A stretch of DNA of 57,055 nt from Conoideocrella luteorostrata (lineage: Eukaryota > Ascomycota > Sordariomycetes > Hypocreales > Clavicipitaceae): assembly GCA_032433595.1 (NCBI GenBank), contig JASWJB010000290.1, forward strand, positions 1-57,055, given 5' to 3'. Numbering within the stretch: position 1 is the first letter of the stretch; every line of letters begins with the position of its first letter. The position numbers and the translations under genes are program-made. This document shows, one piece after another, positions 43,811 to 55,808 of this stretch. The notes under the pieces are model-generated. The model was given only the letters and a program-made list of their open reading frames with translations, searched no databases and was not told where the DNA came from.

Positions 43811-46600
43811 AAAATGGCTCCAGCCAAAGTAACACACCTGCAAAATTAAGAGCAGGACCCATTATTGTGCCCAAAAAAAAAGTAGTTATTTTGCGTATAG
43901 CTAAAATCACTTATTGTGTTTGTCACGTCTGCGTTACGGTTTATTCAAACGGATTCAGCTCTGACTGGTGGGTTACACATCAGACTGCGCCAAACCACTT
44001 GACTATGGGTCCTGGGACCGTTTTTACATCATCGTAATTTTATGCAACAAGTTGCTGGGCTGGTTGTTCCGTTGATGATCTTGAGTCAAGTAATAGGCTC
44101 CGCCTTTCAAGTGCTAGAATTGCAATCAAAGTTTTAGTATTATTGATATTATTAGGTTGTCGACGGTAGATGAATAAATGCTATTTGTAACAACTACCAG
44201 CGCCGGTACAAAGGCCACAGGCACTGATTTCCTCAACAGATTTCCCCTGACTAGCTGGATCGAACCGCTGCTCTTCGACTTTGCGCAATTTACACGCCTT
44301 TCAAGCTGCCGCCGCGCACTTGTGCAACTGATCAATTCTGGACGGGGCATTCATTACCCGCCGGTGAATACATGTTGAGCGCACTAGTAAGACTGCGCAA
44401 TTAAACCATGCTGAGCATTGCCCATTGATACATACGGCATGTAAGAAGCATTTAGAGACCGGAAACACCCTTCTTGGTTCAAGATGGCGGTTTGGGCAAT
44501 ATGCGAGGATATTCACGCTACGAGATTTGTGAGTTTTGCGTGTGGCTGATCCCACCCATTAATTATCGCCGTAATTGTCGCCGTTTTTGGACCCAGGGTT
44601 TTCGAGACATGTCATGGATGAGCTCTTTAGACAGTGAGCTGATCATGGCCCGCGCGGATAGGGGACTGGCTGCAAGCCACAGAATCATTCTGCAATGTTG
44701 AATGGGAATGATAGAAAACCCTCAAGTTCAAAAGGGTCTAACGGAAACACTAAATTGACGGAATCTAGAGAATAAATTCAGGCACAAGTAGCGATCTAAT
44801 TCCGCTTCAGATTAGATAGAAACCGGGAACAACATGTCACTGCGCGGTCCAGGTCGCCATAGCTGCTCACGTATTCACGTCATAGGTACAGGTCCCCGCT
44901 GATATCGTGCTTCTAACCTCCTCAAATTACTCGTCACAAATCCTGCAAAACGCAAAGCTCCACACTAACGGCGTTGATAGTGAATTTTGTACTCTGTTCA
45001 GCCTGTAAGAATACTTCAAACCCTCCGCCGCACATCCAGCTATCCATCTATTCATAGCGCTGATCATCCCGACAGAAGAGATTCTTGTTTCAACATATTT
45101 ACCAGCAAGACGGAGATAAAGGCTTCTTGTGGGTCTAGATTTTTTTCTCCCGATATCGGCCATTCGGCGCAGCGGGCTCGCTCTGGATGTCGCATTTTCC
45201 TTGTAAAGGCGCATCGCCCAAAGCAAACAGAACGTGCCCTCGTTGACTGATTTCCGCTTCAACTCCTTAACTTTATTTGTGCATCCAGGCCGTGCTTTCT
45301 GTGCCGTATCATATGGGCGGAGATTTATTCCCCATTTAGCGCAGTCACTACACATTAGTTTGAACTATACCCGTAGTGTGGATCACGCTCTCGCACACAG
45401 AACACATGAACTGGATCAGTTGCTCCCAAATTACCTTGATTTGTGGCGTTTCTCTTTGGTCACCATTATCTGGATCTGCCGACCCACATACGACCGAGAA
45501 GGAGCGGTACGGGGCAACTGGATAACCCGACCCACAAGTGACCGAGATGTCATGTTGCCTCAAGCCGTGATCTCCTTATTAGTTGTCACTGCATTGGCTG
45601 GATCCAAAGTTTTATCTTTCTGCCAATAGTGCTACGCTAGCGCGAGATGGCTCGTGCACCCGGCCCTTTCTTGCAACCGGCTGATTTTCAAAGCTCACAC
45701 TGATGCGCTGCGAGTCCAATCTTGAACTAAAAATTTCTACCGGCAACCATGAGACTAGACTTTTATTCAGAGGGAAAGTGAGATTTTGGTTGGGGTTGGC
45801 AGGAACTATTTTTGGGAAGAGAATTGCTTCTATCAGGAAAATCAGTGCCGCAAATGGTTGAATTAGCGAGGAAAGGACACTAAGTATTTGGAGGAGGCTG
45901 GGAGTACGTTATCAGCACCCGGGGCAATCAAACTGAAGGATTTACGAGTGTTAAGAAGAGAAAGAAATGGGACATTTGCGGGGCTATTCAGGAAGGTCAG
46001 GATCATCAGCTTTAGCAATTCTGATCAAGTACTAGAGCCAAATTGAACCTTTTACTTCTGCTGGTTTCCACTGTTGACAAATAATAGAGCCCTTAAAGAT
46101 GAAATTTGGCTGCTTATTTTCAATGATATATCTATTAATAGACTAGCACTTATAAGGACGGCGAAATGACGTGATTAGCTGCAAATGATACTCATAGCAA
46201 GCTCGCAGAACCTCGTCCTCGAGAACACAATACGCCCCTAGTTGTCTGTGACTGCAGCTGTCTTAAATAGAGCCTTGGTAGCATCCTCTTGTAGCTTTTG
46301 TGCGTATAGCAAAATCGTTCAAGAATAATGGATTTAAACAGATTAGACTGGCACGTTGGCAGCGATAAGCTATGAAATAGGCGCCGGATGAGTAGAAAAC
46401 CCACCTTCTCTCGGGCTATTACCACCAACAGACCCCGGAATACCTCCAAGACGAGCGGAACCGCTACCAGGAACTGAACCAGACATCACATTTTAGATAT
46501 AACATTGTAAATCAGCAGCCTTGACAATCCGACCATTACTATCAGCATTATTAAAACTTGTGTTTCTGCAAAGTCTGTATCGAACCACAGTATTTACAAA
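43811..46600. other. Repeat-derived intergenic region, no supported gene
   Basis: No convincing coding sequence is seen. Blocks of both LTR families appear: 'gattagatagaaaccgggaa' near 44812, 'gctgatcatcccgacag' near 45060, and 'gagaattgcttctatcagg' near 45820 (inverted). CCGACCCACAAGTGACCGAG at 45527-45546 recurs with one change at 50479-50498. Open frames at 44927-45355 (minus) and 45234-45629 (plus) overlap each other and have no domain. Confidence 0.4.
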
Positions 46601-46864
46601 TGTCAACTGGAATTACGTAGAAGCCCGTGGAACTCAACAATGCTAGAAGAGTTACCACCGAAAACGTACGATGCTGCCGGAAACGTAAAATTTGACCGGA
46701 AGCTGGTAATACTGACGGAATCATACGATATCATAGGAAGCTTGGATCCGGAAGAAGCATTCCGAAAAGAGATAACCAGCAGTCAAATTCCTTTCTCAAT
46801 TAGATAGAAATCAAGGACACTTTTCCACTACAATAGAAGGTCATAGCTGCTCACAAATGTGACA
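46601..46864 (+). repeat. LTR-like repeat, second copy of the TGTCA...TGTGACA family
   Basis: It shares 'gaaaacgtacgatgctgccgg', 'cagtcaaattcc' and 'attagatagaaatcaaggac' with 10800-11098, in the same order, and ends AAATGTGACA at 46864. The left boundary (TGTCAACTGG) is uncertain. Confidence 0.5.
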
Positions 46865-46910
46865 AAAAGTTAGGCGCGAACGCAAACGCGAACTTTGTCA
46901 CATTTGGCTT
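46855..46910. repeat. Hairpin-forming inverted repeat
   Basis: AAATGTGACAAAAAGTT is followed by a 19-nt CG-rich spacer (aggcgcgaacgcaaacgcg), then AACTTTGTCACATTT. The arms pair over about 15 bases with two bulged A residues. It joins two TGTGACA/TGTCACA ends of the LTR family in opposite orientation. Confidence 0.65.
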
Positions 46911-47208
46911 CATTCTGAGGCCTTGACCTGAACTTTGTGTATGACTTGACTCACACACAGTGCTTCATAATGCAAGTTCTTGGTATTACTGTGAATATCA
47001 ATTTTTTTACTAATGTTTCCTCGCGGAGCGTAGCAGGCATCTGTTGCTGTAAAGTTACGAATTAAGATGAGTCCATAGGCGACGAAAAAAAGATGGATAA
47101 AAATGCCAAAACCAATATCATCGAGAGCAATTTTAAATTGCGGCATGTATTTCTTTGGAGACTATATTACGAACATGACCCAAGAATGGATGCAAATAGT
47201 CCGGGATG
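46911..47208. other. 3' flank of the Zn2Cys6 gene
   Basis: This AT-rich region has no recognised gene. It likely includes the terminator of the minus-strand factor that ends at 47209. Confidence 0.3.
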
Positions 47209-49702
47209 TTATTCTAGCATAAAAAGTTCGGAGGTGGGAGATAGCAGCGGCAACCAATCAAGGTATGAGGTGGTGTTTGAAGCCATTGGATTGTCTTCAC
47301 AATTGAATCCGTCACCAATAACGGTGTTTTCTTCGGTAGACATCGCATCGCTCTGATCAAAAATCCCCGTTGCTGCTGGCGTCGATAGAATAGACTCCTC
47401 CAACAAAGAGCCGCATTTGATTTTGGTGATTGCGGCCTGGAAGATACCATGCGCCGTATCTGCCGAGACATACGTGCCACGGAGACTATCAAGCAGAACC
47501 ATGCACAGGTGTAGATTGTATCCCCCAGCTTGCCTGATGGGCGAACTAGAAGACTGTAGGTCTCTGAGGTGGATCTGCATTGGGAGAACCACGGCAATGA
47601 CTCTATTTCCTGGTCAGCATAGCTTTCTTGCTTTTTGTCCCAAGTTCAAAATTTTTTGAGCCGCATGGACGACTTAACTCACGTGAGCATATGGATATTC
47701 CTCGTCTGATCTTCCCCGATCAGAACATTAATCAGGTGCGTAGCTCGGAGTGCCGCAGCCCGCATCTTTCTACAGCATAGAATCTTGAGGGAGCCATCGC
47801 CTTCTTTCACTGTCTGAGATTGTCGGGTGCTGCTGCTGCTCTGGATGATATGTGGGCGGTACAGCACAATTAATGTCGCCCTAAAATTCAGAGGGATTAG
47901 CATTAAATCTCTATCTTCTGAATAAATCCCATCCCCGCCCCCCTCTAAAAAAATCGAGGATTAATCAAGACTAAGCCCAATTGAAACAGATAGCCGACTT
48001 ACTCAATGCACACTCGCATTTGAAGCGAATGCAGCGTTATCAACTGATTCTCGTGGGTCTTGGCTAGTATTCCACGGAAATACGTGCTCATATTATCTTC
48101 AATACTCTTTATTTGTTGCTGCGTTGGTCTAGCCGCCTTGGCGCCGTAAAAGTTGTTTAGGATATATCCTAGGGAGACTGTGATTCTAACCAGGCAAAGC
48201 CATAGCGTAACAAGGTTATTTATTTCCAAAGGCAAATATTTCTGGTACAACATGTCGCAAGACCTCCTCGACAGTTGTATAACTTCGTTCTGAATAAGAA
48301 TAGGCGTTGTTACTTCGTCTTTATCGATACGCATAGGTCGGCCATACGCCAGAGACAGCCACGTTTCTCGAATATAGATACTCCACCAGAGCTGTGACCA
48401 GAGAGCCGGAGAATTCATATCTTCTGTTGAAGACTGGCAAGGGGGTAGATGATGTAAGCCAGCTGTGCATGCAAGGCTGATGGAAATGCCAGTCCAGTAC
48501 CATGAACCCCTTGCGTTATCTACGCTACCTAGACGGTAGCTCATTAAGTAGACAGACTGTATAAGTGTGATTGTATTTTTTTCATAGTCAAGTTCGTAGA
48601 GTACCTATAGTTATTAGCAAGATCCCCAGTAAATACAATTAGTGGTGCTGTTTTACCTTTGCGCGCTGAAAAGCTATATCTTTGAGCTCAATCCTCGTGC
48701 GACCGAATTCCCCCGTAAGTAGCTGCTCGTCTATAAACTAGTTTATTAGTGAGTACAGATTTTTATCAGAAAGGGAGAAATAACCAAGATGAAGTCCTTA
48801 CACTTCCTGCAGCTGTGAATATGCTCCAAAACAGCAATAAACTTAGTTGCTTATTCATGTAGTTTTGCATAAACTCTTCAACGTCTATAATAGGAGCGAA
48901 CGGGTGAACATAGTGAAAATAGGACCGTAGTAATTCGTCTGTTAAAGCTCTAGGTGGGAGACTTAGGCATCCTTTCTGCTTCGCGTAGCTAAGATCATGT
49001 GTATCTAACGCTGTTAACGTTGGTGGTGACAAACTGACATGTCTTGTTGGCAGTGAAGATGAGTCACCATGGCATGGATCCGTGACGAACCCTCGAAGAC
49101 TTCTCTCATCCCCTGCATGAAACTTAATTAGCGGTTAAAGCATAAACTGAAGCGTATGATGGAGTGGTTCATTGTACCTAGATAATACGGGTTCTGAGCT
49201 GGACAGGTCTGTCCTTTGAAAAAGTAGTCTTCCTTCTCGACGCCCAATGGAACCATATCCATGATCCTGTACCTCTCTTTGTCGTCATGGAGATGTATGG
49301 ATTGTAGCTGCGTTGAACGATCGCTCTGTGGTGGTGGTGGCGACAGTCGCTGCTCACGAGGCTGCATTTGCGATGCTGCAGCAGTAAATTCATTTTGCCC
49401 AACTGCCGCCGTGAACGGCAGCTGGTCAGGGTTGCTGGCTTAGTTAGCATTGCTGTGTGTTTGTCAAGCTGGGCATAGTCATCATATTACATTCGTGTTT
49501 TCCTCTGTGCAATCTCACATGTGATACCGTCTGCAGCACACCTTGCGCATGGTCTGCCCGATAATTCAACTGTGCAGCGTACTTTGCGAGCGTTACAAGC
49601 CTTGCAAGCTACAGCAGCCCTTCTGTAAGGTCTTCGGGAGCTTGGCGATGACCCGGATTGATGGTAATGTGACATGTCGGTTAGATTAGCTAGGTCGTCC
49701 AT
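47209..49702 (-). CDS. Zn2Cys6 transcription factor with fungal-specific TF domain (7 exons, 684 aa)
   Basis: Exons are 49702-49491, 49434-49178, 49112-48802, 48737-48657, 48604-48003, 47880-47683 and 47602-47209. All introns are GT-AG, 52-122 bp, with the frame kept. The first in-frame ATG is at 49702. The zinc cluster is CKACNARKVRC ... CARCAADGITC, near residues 33-62. The fungal-specific TF domain starts around SLPPRALTDELLRSYFHYVHPF and continues with YRLGSVDNARGSWYWTGISI and WWSIYIRETWLSLAYGRP. These are the usual order and motifs of cutinase-factor-like (CTF1-beta) regulators. The length is normal, so it appears intact. No obvious target gene adjoins it, so its regulon is unknown. Confidence 0.88.
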
Positions 49703-51308
49703 GGCTTGCTGTTGGGGGACATGGTCGGAGGCGAGATTGGCATCACAGAAGATTGCTGGCCGTCTCACGTGCCATCATGAGTTTAGTGCATATCGACGGG
49801 TGTTGAGAATGATAATGACAGTGTACAATACCTTGACGATACGACACAGCTACGGGGGGCCGCAACAGCTTCACTGGCACGCCACTTCTCCACTCGGAGG
49901 GAAAGCAGGGTTACCCCGACGGACTGGTGAGTGTGTGGGTGTTGATCCGTAGCCGCCGCCGGCCGATACTAATTGAATGGCGCTGTGGCGATTTTTGGTG
50001 GCGATCCACCAAGAAGGAACGAAAAATCATTTGTTCATTTGCGATGCGTTTATCCGCCGCAGGAATGATTTGCACGCGTGTGCGTGAAGCGAGAAACGGC
50101 TCTGCTGGCGGTTATGGAAACGCTTCTCTCATTTCTGCAGGCTTATTTACATCTATTATTTCCTCTTCGAGAATTGATCTTTGTTTCAGTTGATCATTGT
50201 GCATGTCGTACTTCCCGGTTCAGCCATCCTACGCAAAGTGGACGACTGTATCCTCGTTGGACCAACTTCCCTGCCTCTTTCCCTTCGATTTCCCCTTTTT
50301 GCTTTCGGCCTTCTTCTCTGCTAATTGGAGTGCCCGGGAACTGGAGCATGGAGCTTCTATGCTATGGAGTATTTCTTTGACAGGAGTCTTCCGGATAGCT
50401 CGACCCACAAGAATCCGGACAGGAGGCATCAGCTGAATTACTCTGTGCAAAGAAATCCACTTGGCAACTCGGCATACCCCGACCCACAAGTAACCGAGCT
50501 TCCAGTGCTGCATCACCAGTCTGGTGAAGGTGTAAAAGTTTCTCCATCGAACGGAACCCCTATCTATCGTGACTAGAAACTAGAGCAATGCTGATCGGTT
50601 GCTAACGAGAAATTACCGCAACTATAGCTTGCTTTATTACTCATTCTGGCCAATAATAGACAGCTAGCTCCACCCCAAGACGAGGTTGCCTTGTCAAGCA
50701 CATTGTCTTTGCAAGGATATCCGGGCTTACTTAGCCTTAAGGTGATACGTCAGACGCAATCACCGCGATTGGCCAAACAGATGAAGCGACTTAGGAGGTT
50801 ATGTTCACCTTTCTGCCACGAACGTCGCATGTTGGTTGGCGCGGCATGGTTTATGAGCCGGCCCGTACGTGCAACCTGCCGGTTGTTGCAGCCTGGCCCA
50901 GTAGCCGCATCACATCACAACATCGTAGCAGCGCTATTGTCATACCTTACACTGGATGTCTTCATCTTGGTGAAGATGATAAGCCTGCTCTTTTTAGCGT
51001 TACGGCCGCTCGTGTGGACTAGATGGCGACTTGCTTCTTCCCCTAGAGAACCCACACAATGAGCTGTGAGCTTCGAGCTGGCAAGCAGAGGTTGTGTGGA
51101 CGCTGATGCTGCAGGGAGCAGCACTGATGATTCAGCCTCGCTGATGAGAGTTGGCTCCTTCCTTCGTCCCCCGAAGCGCCCTGTGCTTCCTACAAAAACC
51201 TCTCTTCCCGACCGAGTCGACAGGGGTGCGCCGCCATTCTCGACCTTGACTTCGCCTGCTTGGTGGCACTGTATAAGACTTGTATTTCTTTAGATTTTAT
51301 CGCTCATT
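49703..51308. other. Divergent intergenic region between two Zn2Cys6 genes
   Basis: It carries the promoters of the minus-strand factor (49702) and the plus-strand factor (51309). CCGACCCACAAGTAACCGAG at 50479-50498 and a partial copy at 50401 match a motif pair at 45479-45546. Overlapping short frames on both strands (for example at 50691-51062) have no recognisable domain. Confidence 0.35.
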
Positions 51309-52578
51309 ATGATCTTTCACCCAAAGATCGCAAGGGGATGTCAAGTGTGCCGAGACCGTCGGATCAAGGTAGGCTATGTACTAAATCAGGTCAGATTCGT
51401 CTATAATCCATTGATGCATGCTGACAAGGTTCATGATGAAGTGCGATGAGGCCGATCCAAAATGTTACCATTGCATTAAAGCCGGCAGAGTCTGCCCTGG
51501 ATACAGAGACGAGTTTGATTTGTTACTAAGGGACGAAACTGCAAAAATAAAGAAAAAGGCGCAGGCAGCGACGAAAAGAGATCCCAGACGAGCAAGGAAG
51601 CAAAATAATAACAGAAGAATAAACATTGCAGTCTCTCCCTCCTGCATTCGACATAATCTGACAGGCGTCCAGCAGCCCCCAGAGGAGCTCGCAACCTACG
51701 ACTTTATTTTTAATCATGTACTGCTCCTCAAGCATGGACATTTTATAGGCTTTATGGAATTCGTTATTCCAATATTCAAAGCCAGCGAGGCCCCCTTGCA
51801 TTACAGGCACGCCTTCGAGGCCTCTGCTTTAGCGTCTCTCAACAATGACGTTGGAAATAGCAACTCCATCAAGCGCATGGCTCTTGATAAATATACTAAA
51901 GCATTGTCAGCAACACGTACCGCAATAATTGACCCAGAGGTCGCAGAGGAAGACACAACGCTAGCTACAGTACTACTATTGGCCCTGTACGAAACCATCA
52001 CAACAAAAGCCATAAATAATTGTCTTTCCGGGAACTCGCATGTTGAGGGAGCCATGCAGCTGGTGAAAATTCGCGGTCGCAAGCAACTATATACAAAACC
52101 TGGCCTTGAGATGTTTATTACCGTTTATATGCAGATGGTGGGTGTTGTGCCTGCTCGTTGGTTGATCGTAATATGGCTCCTTTATTATGCAGTGCTTGTA
52201 GCTGACAATGGATAGATCATTTATAGTTTAGGATCAGCAAAGTTTCCGAGCATGGATACCTCCTGGTGGGTTGAAGATGCCTGCAAGGACTCTCACCTAG
52301 TACAAGGCCAAGCTATTTGTATTAGTGTCGATGAACTTTGCTCGGAGGTGGCTTATCTTATGTCTACTGGTGGAGGCCGTTCGGGCGCAGAGCTGGTCAG
52401 TGATTTGGTTCGACGATGTGGAGATCTTGGTGATAAATGTACGAGATGGTGCGATAGTCTTCTAGAGCTATCTCTCTACGAGCCAAATTTTTTAGTAACC
52501 CAAGTTCTCGCGGAAGTTATACGGAGATTAAAATGTATTCTAGAAAGATTGACGACTGCAATGACCTGTAGGCTTTGA
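51309..52578 (+). CDS. Zn2Cys6 transcription factor, short or C-terminally truncated (3 exons, ~368 aa)
   Basis: Exon 1 is 51309-51368 and exon 2 starts at 51442. This makes CQVCRDRRIK + CDEADPKCYHC, a perfect C-x2-C-x6-C-x5-C-x2-C zinc cluster near residues 11-35 ending CPGY. The domain continues with PPEELATYDFIFNHVLL and the helix TTLATVLLLALYETIT, typical of the DUF3468-type fungal regulators. An intron 52142-52231 (donor GTGTTG, weak) best connects to SAKFPSMDTSWWVEDA and onward to 52578. The usual family length is about 450-550 aa, and the C-terminal part seen in relatives is missing. The gene end is followed 90 bp later by LTR debris. Truncation by repeat insertion is possible. Confidence 0.7.
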
Positions 52579-52667
52579 CAATGTTGAATTTGCCAGTACT
52601 TGCCAGGGCTGGTCCTGCTGCTACGAGCTATGCCCATTTGTGCTGTATCCAAAATCTGCTGTGCAGA

Positions 52668-53274
52668 TGTTGAGACGAGAATTGCTTCTTTCAGGAAGAT
52701 CAGTGTCATGAATAGCTAGAAAGATGAGTGCTTTGACAGGTCGGAGGATTGAGGTCCTAGGAGGCACTGATATCGAGGGAACTGCGACAGCTCACGAGAG
52801 GCAAAGGTAGGAGGACTACAGAGCCCTTCAGGACGGTTAGAATCATCATCATAAACATCCTGCTTCAGTCACCAATTTGTTGCGTAATAAGCGTTTATAG
52901 CAATTTAGCAACAGTGGCAACCGGCAGGGCTAGCTGGATTGAATCAAATAGATGGAGTTGACGAAACGACTGGAAAGTGATCAATTTTGATGCTTGTTTG
53001 TGATGATGTTCTGGATCTTCTGGAGAATACTATAACCCTCCTATATAGTCCTTCAGCAACCGGAACATTTACTCCAATTGAGTTGCCTTAGGCTTACACT
53101 CCTTGATATCATGCCACCTGCTTCCACCACCACGCAATCCTAGCTAATCGAGGCCTCGGGAATCTCCGAAGGAGCCACTGCAATCTCAATACAATTCAAT
53201 TTATTCTATTCAATCCTCCTAGCCCTGCTGGTTGCCACAGTTGCAAATTGCACGTGAATGCTCATTACGCAACA
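52668..53274 (-). repeat. Compound inverted LTR remnant (TGTTGCG family)
   Basis: The left end TGTTGAGACGAGAATTGC and right end CTCATTACGCAACA are the two ends of the family read in minus. The flanks are GCAGA and GCAAA. Inside, at 52878, a plus-oriented TGTTGCGTAATAAGCG faces the minus end. This gives an inverted pair of about 80 bp (52878-52960 against 53190-53274) with shared 'cagggctag' and 'tttagcaacagtggcaacc'-like blocks. Confidence 0.55.
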
Positions 53275-53738
53275 GCAAACCGTCGGCTGTGTAATTAGCA
53301 AAATTTCGCCGAAGTTGCTCCTCATCGACTTGAATACGTCAGATTCGAGCCTCAGCTTGAACGTATTCATGCATTCTTCTCTATTCGCCTTTAAATAGAG
53401 AATTGTATAGTGTAGCGGCGACAACTAGAGCAAATCGTGGCTCAACGATAACAGTTCGAGACGTAGCTGTGACGTCAAGTAACGAGATAACTATGCAAGT
53501 CCTTGACAACCCTCACTAATAGTCCAGCAGAAATGCATTCGGCTGATATAAGCAAGCTACGAGGGGAGGGGAAACGGAGAAGAGCCAATGGTATGAGCTC
53601 CCGCGGCGAGGACAACGAGCATGTAAAACTTTCCCAGTAGCGAGGCATGCCAAATAACAAGAGAGAAAGCGACTCCACAGGGATCAGTCCCCAAAAACAA
53701 GATCTGAGGATGTTAGCCATTAGGATACGAAGATGATG
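53275..53738. other. Intergenic, no gene recognised
   Basis: A minus open frame of 94 codons (53475-53759) has no domain and overlaps the next LTR fragment. No other structure is recognised. Confidence 0.3.
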
Positions 53739-53948
53739 GTGTTTAAATCCCTTCGTCAAGCATAATAGGAAGCGCGGAGCAGGTCACGTAGTCACCTTTC
53801 GGCCACGATATTCGTACGGCGATATCGAACCTTCCACCTTGACTTGGTTTCCTCTCCTTAGATAGACAGAGATTATTAGATATATTGCATTGTATTTTGA
53901 CCGCAACTGGTATCGATACCGTTGCAAAACACCCTGTGCAACCTACAG
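53739..53948 (+). repeat. LTR-like fragment (cacgtagtcacctttcgg subfamily)
   Basis: It carries 'aggtcacgtagtcacctttc', 'ggccacgatattcgtacggc', 'ccaccttgacttgg' and 'tggtatcgatacc', and ends near 'ccctgtgcaacctaca'. Order and orientation match 1820-2021. Boundaries are approximate. Confidence 0.5.
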
Positions 53949-54664
53949 ATGGACAAACCGCTTATGCCGGACAACGTTGGCAATTTTGCAGGAGAGGAGA
54001 CACAACTCCGCCAGGGGATCGGACTCGGTTACTTTACGATAGCCAGTAGGATTCCTCCAATCTAACCTGCTAACTAGAAAAGACATATTACATGAGACAT
54101 TGTAGTATGATTAGAGATGAGCGACTAAAAGCCAGAAATTCGAATACAATAGCATAAGGACTGCGGTGACGCACAAAAACAGCTAGGGCTCTGTATGTAG
54201 CATTGAAAAAAAACAAATGGCATGATTTTGCCAGTATTCATTCCGAAGTACATGATTCATGGCCCAGTTCATCGCCACTGTCCCACATGTAATGCAGGGT
54301 TCTTGGTTTCCATGATACAAAGCCATATCATCTTGTGCCCTAGTCTGCCCATGTGGAATTGTAATTTACCCAGTAGCCGGTGCTCTCAGCTTGGACCGGC
54401 GTATTTATCCTAGCAGAAGAAGAGAAGCCCTTGAAGCCCTTCGGTCTGTTTGACGCGTGTCTTGAGTCTCAAGTAAATCTGTTCTCTTTTCATAGAGGAG
54501 CCTTGCGCATATAAGTAAGGGGCCCGATCCCCCAAAAGTTACGCATCTTTTCCTCATTAGCTTTACTCGTCTTCCACATTATAAAAAAGTCACGCAATCT
54601 GTTTTCTTTTAAAAAGAGCCAGATATAGACGTTTCTAACTCGGAAAAAATCTGCTTTAAGAACA
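53949..54664. promoter_or_regulatory. Upstream region of the small secreted protein gene
   Basis: No gene is recognised. A TATA-like 'cattataaaaaagtcacg' lies at 54578-54595, about 80 bp before the ATG at 54665, and may be the core promoter. Confidence 0.35.
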
Positions 54665-55110
54665 ATGAATTACGCCTTCGTCTTCTTTGCGCCCCTTTTC
54701 ACCCTCGCGCTGGGTACACCAATTGTCAACAATATTGAAGGGCAGCTTAAGAATGCAAGCCCTGTTGAAGAAAATAAGCCTGCGCGACTTGACATTTTCA
54801 TTGTACCGAAAATCAATGCTTTTGATGCAGTTGAAAAGTAAAATGCCCAATTTAACTTATGCTCAACTTGTGCTCAATTTATTAATCTCAATCAGGATTG
54901 TCGAACAGGATGGGGAGGAGATTGGCATATGCGTTAAGACGAATCCACCGCGCTGCCCTGCGTGAGTACCCATCTGTCCTCGATAGATATAACGAGAGCT
55001 TTTGGTTTCTTTACTTACAAGAATCCAGGTACTTAACTCCCAGCGCCATTGAGCAGCTTGAGAAGATTGAGGGCGTTTATGTGATTGTAGACGAGACAAG
55101 CAACTCTTAA
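54665..55110 (+). CDS. Small secreted protein, inhibitor-I9/propeptide-like (3 exons, 106 aa)
   Basis: Exons are 54665-54837, 54896-54961 and 55029-55110. The GT-AG introns are 58 and 67 bp, with the frame kept. The N-terminus MNYAFVFFAPLFTLALG is a signal peptide. The mature part has a beta-strand-like LDIFIVPKINAFDAVEKIVE and ends SAIEQLEKIEGVYVIVDE. That end resembles the C-terminal half of subtilisin-propeptide (I9) inhibitors, where an 'LEK-x-x-GV' segment precedes the last strand. There are two cysteines. No protease domain follows, so it could be a free inhibitor-like protein. Family assignment is tentative. Confidence 0.6.
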
Positions 55111-55589
55111 ACTTCATCGACGGAAATTTAGCTGAACATCATGTCTGATCTTAGGATATGGCTGACCAAAGCAATTCTGAAGCCACAAGCGGAAGAAAAG
55201 CAAACGTGCGAACAAGAGCCATAAACCGGATAAATCTGCCAAGATGTGGAACAGTTATATTTTAGTCTACATACATTTATCACGGTGTTGTTATTACTTA
55301 TCAATTAAACTGTTTAAACACGGTTAAAGCATGTTAACTGTGTATGATAATGTAACTCAAGCTATTGCTAGTAGCATATTCCAGGTAGGCGCCTGAATGT
55401 AGAAAAGTGCTCTTCAGCTTGAATAGGTAGTGTTGGGTTTTGAAAGGACAAGAGGAAATCTTATTTAAAATAATACCTAATCATTCTCCACATAGTCACA
55501 TGCTGTGACCGTCGGGCTAGGTTAATGACAGCTTCTAGAGTTAGCCAGAGCCAGGTGAAAATTTTCAAGACCCGCTGACCATCAAATGC
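55111..55589. other. Intergenic, no gene recognised
   Basis: AT-rich DNA downstream of the small secreted protein gene. Direct short words around 'gtttaaacacggttaaagc' near 55311 are noted, without clear function. Confidence 0.3.
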
Positions 55590-55808
55590 TGTTGCAGGTT
55601 ACACGGGGTCTTGTGAAGGGTATCGATACCAATGCTTCGAAATGCAAAAAACGATGTATTCAATGTCTGACGATGTCTCTGGAAGCAGGAGCAAAACTGT
55701 GAGAGGCTCGATATCGCCGTATAAATATCGTGGCCGCAGGGTGACCATGTGACCCGCTCGGTGCTTCCTATTGAGAGTATTCCTAATCCCCAAAATAGCC
55801 TCCAAACA
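55590..55808 (-). repeat. LTR-like fragment (minus)
   Basis: Reading minus from 55808 it runs TGTTTGGAGG, 'gggtcacatggtcaccctgc', 'gatatttatacggcgatat' and 'tggtatcgataccc', ending 'gtgtaacctgcaaca' at 55590. It is related to 37680-37963, 1820-2021 and 53739-53948. Confidence 0.55.

Noticed and set aside
45234..45629. 131-codon plus-strand frame
   Set aside because: Overlaps an equally long minus-strand frame and repeat-derived sequence, with no domain or plausible start context.
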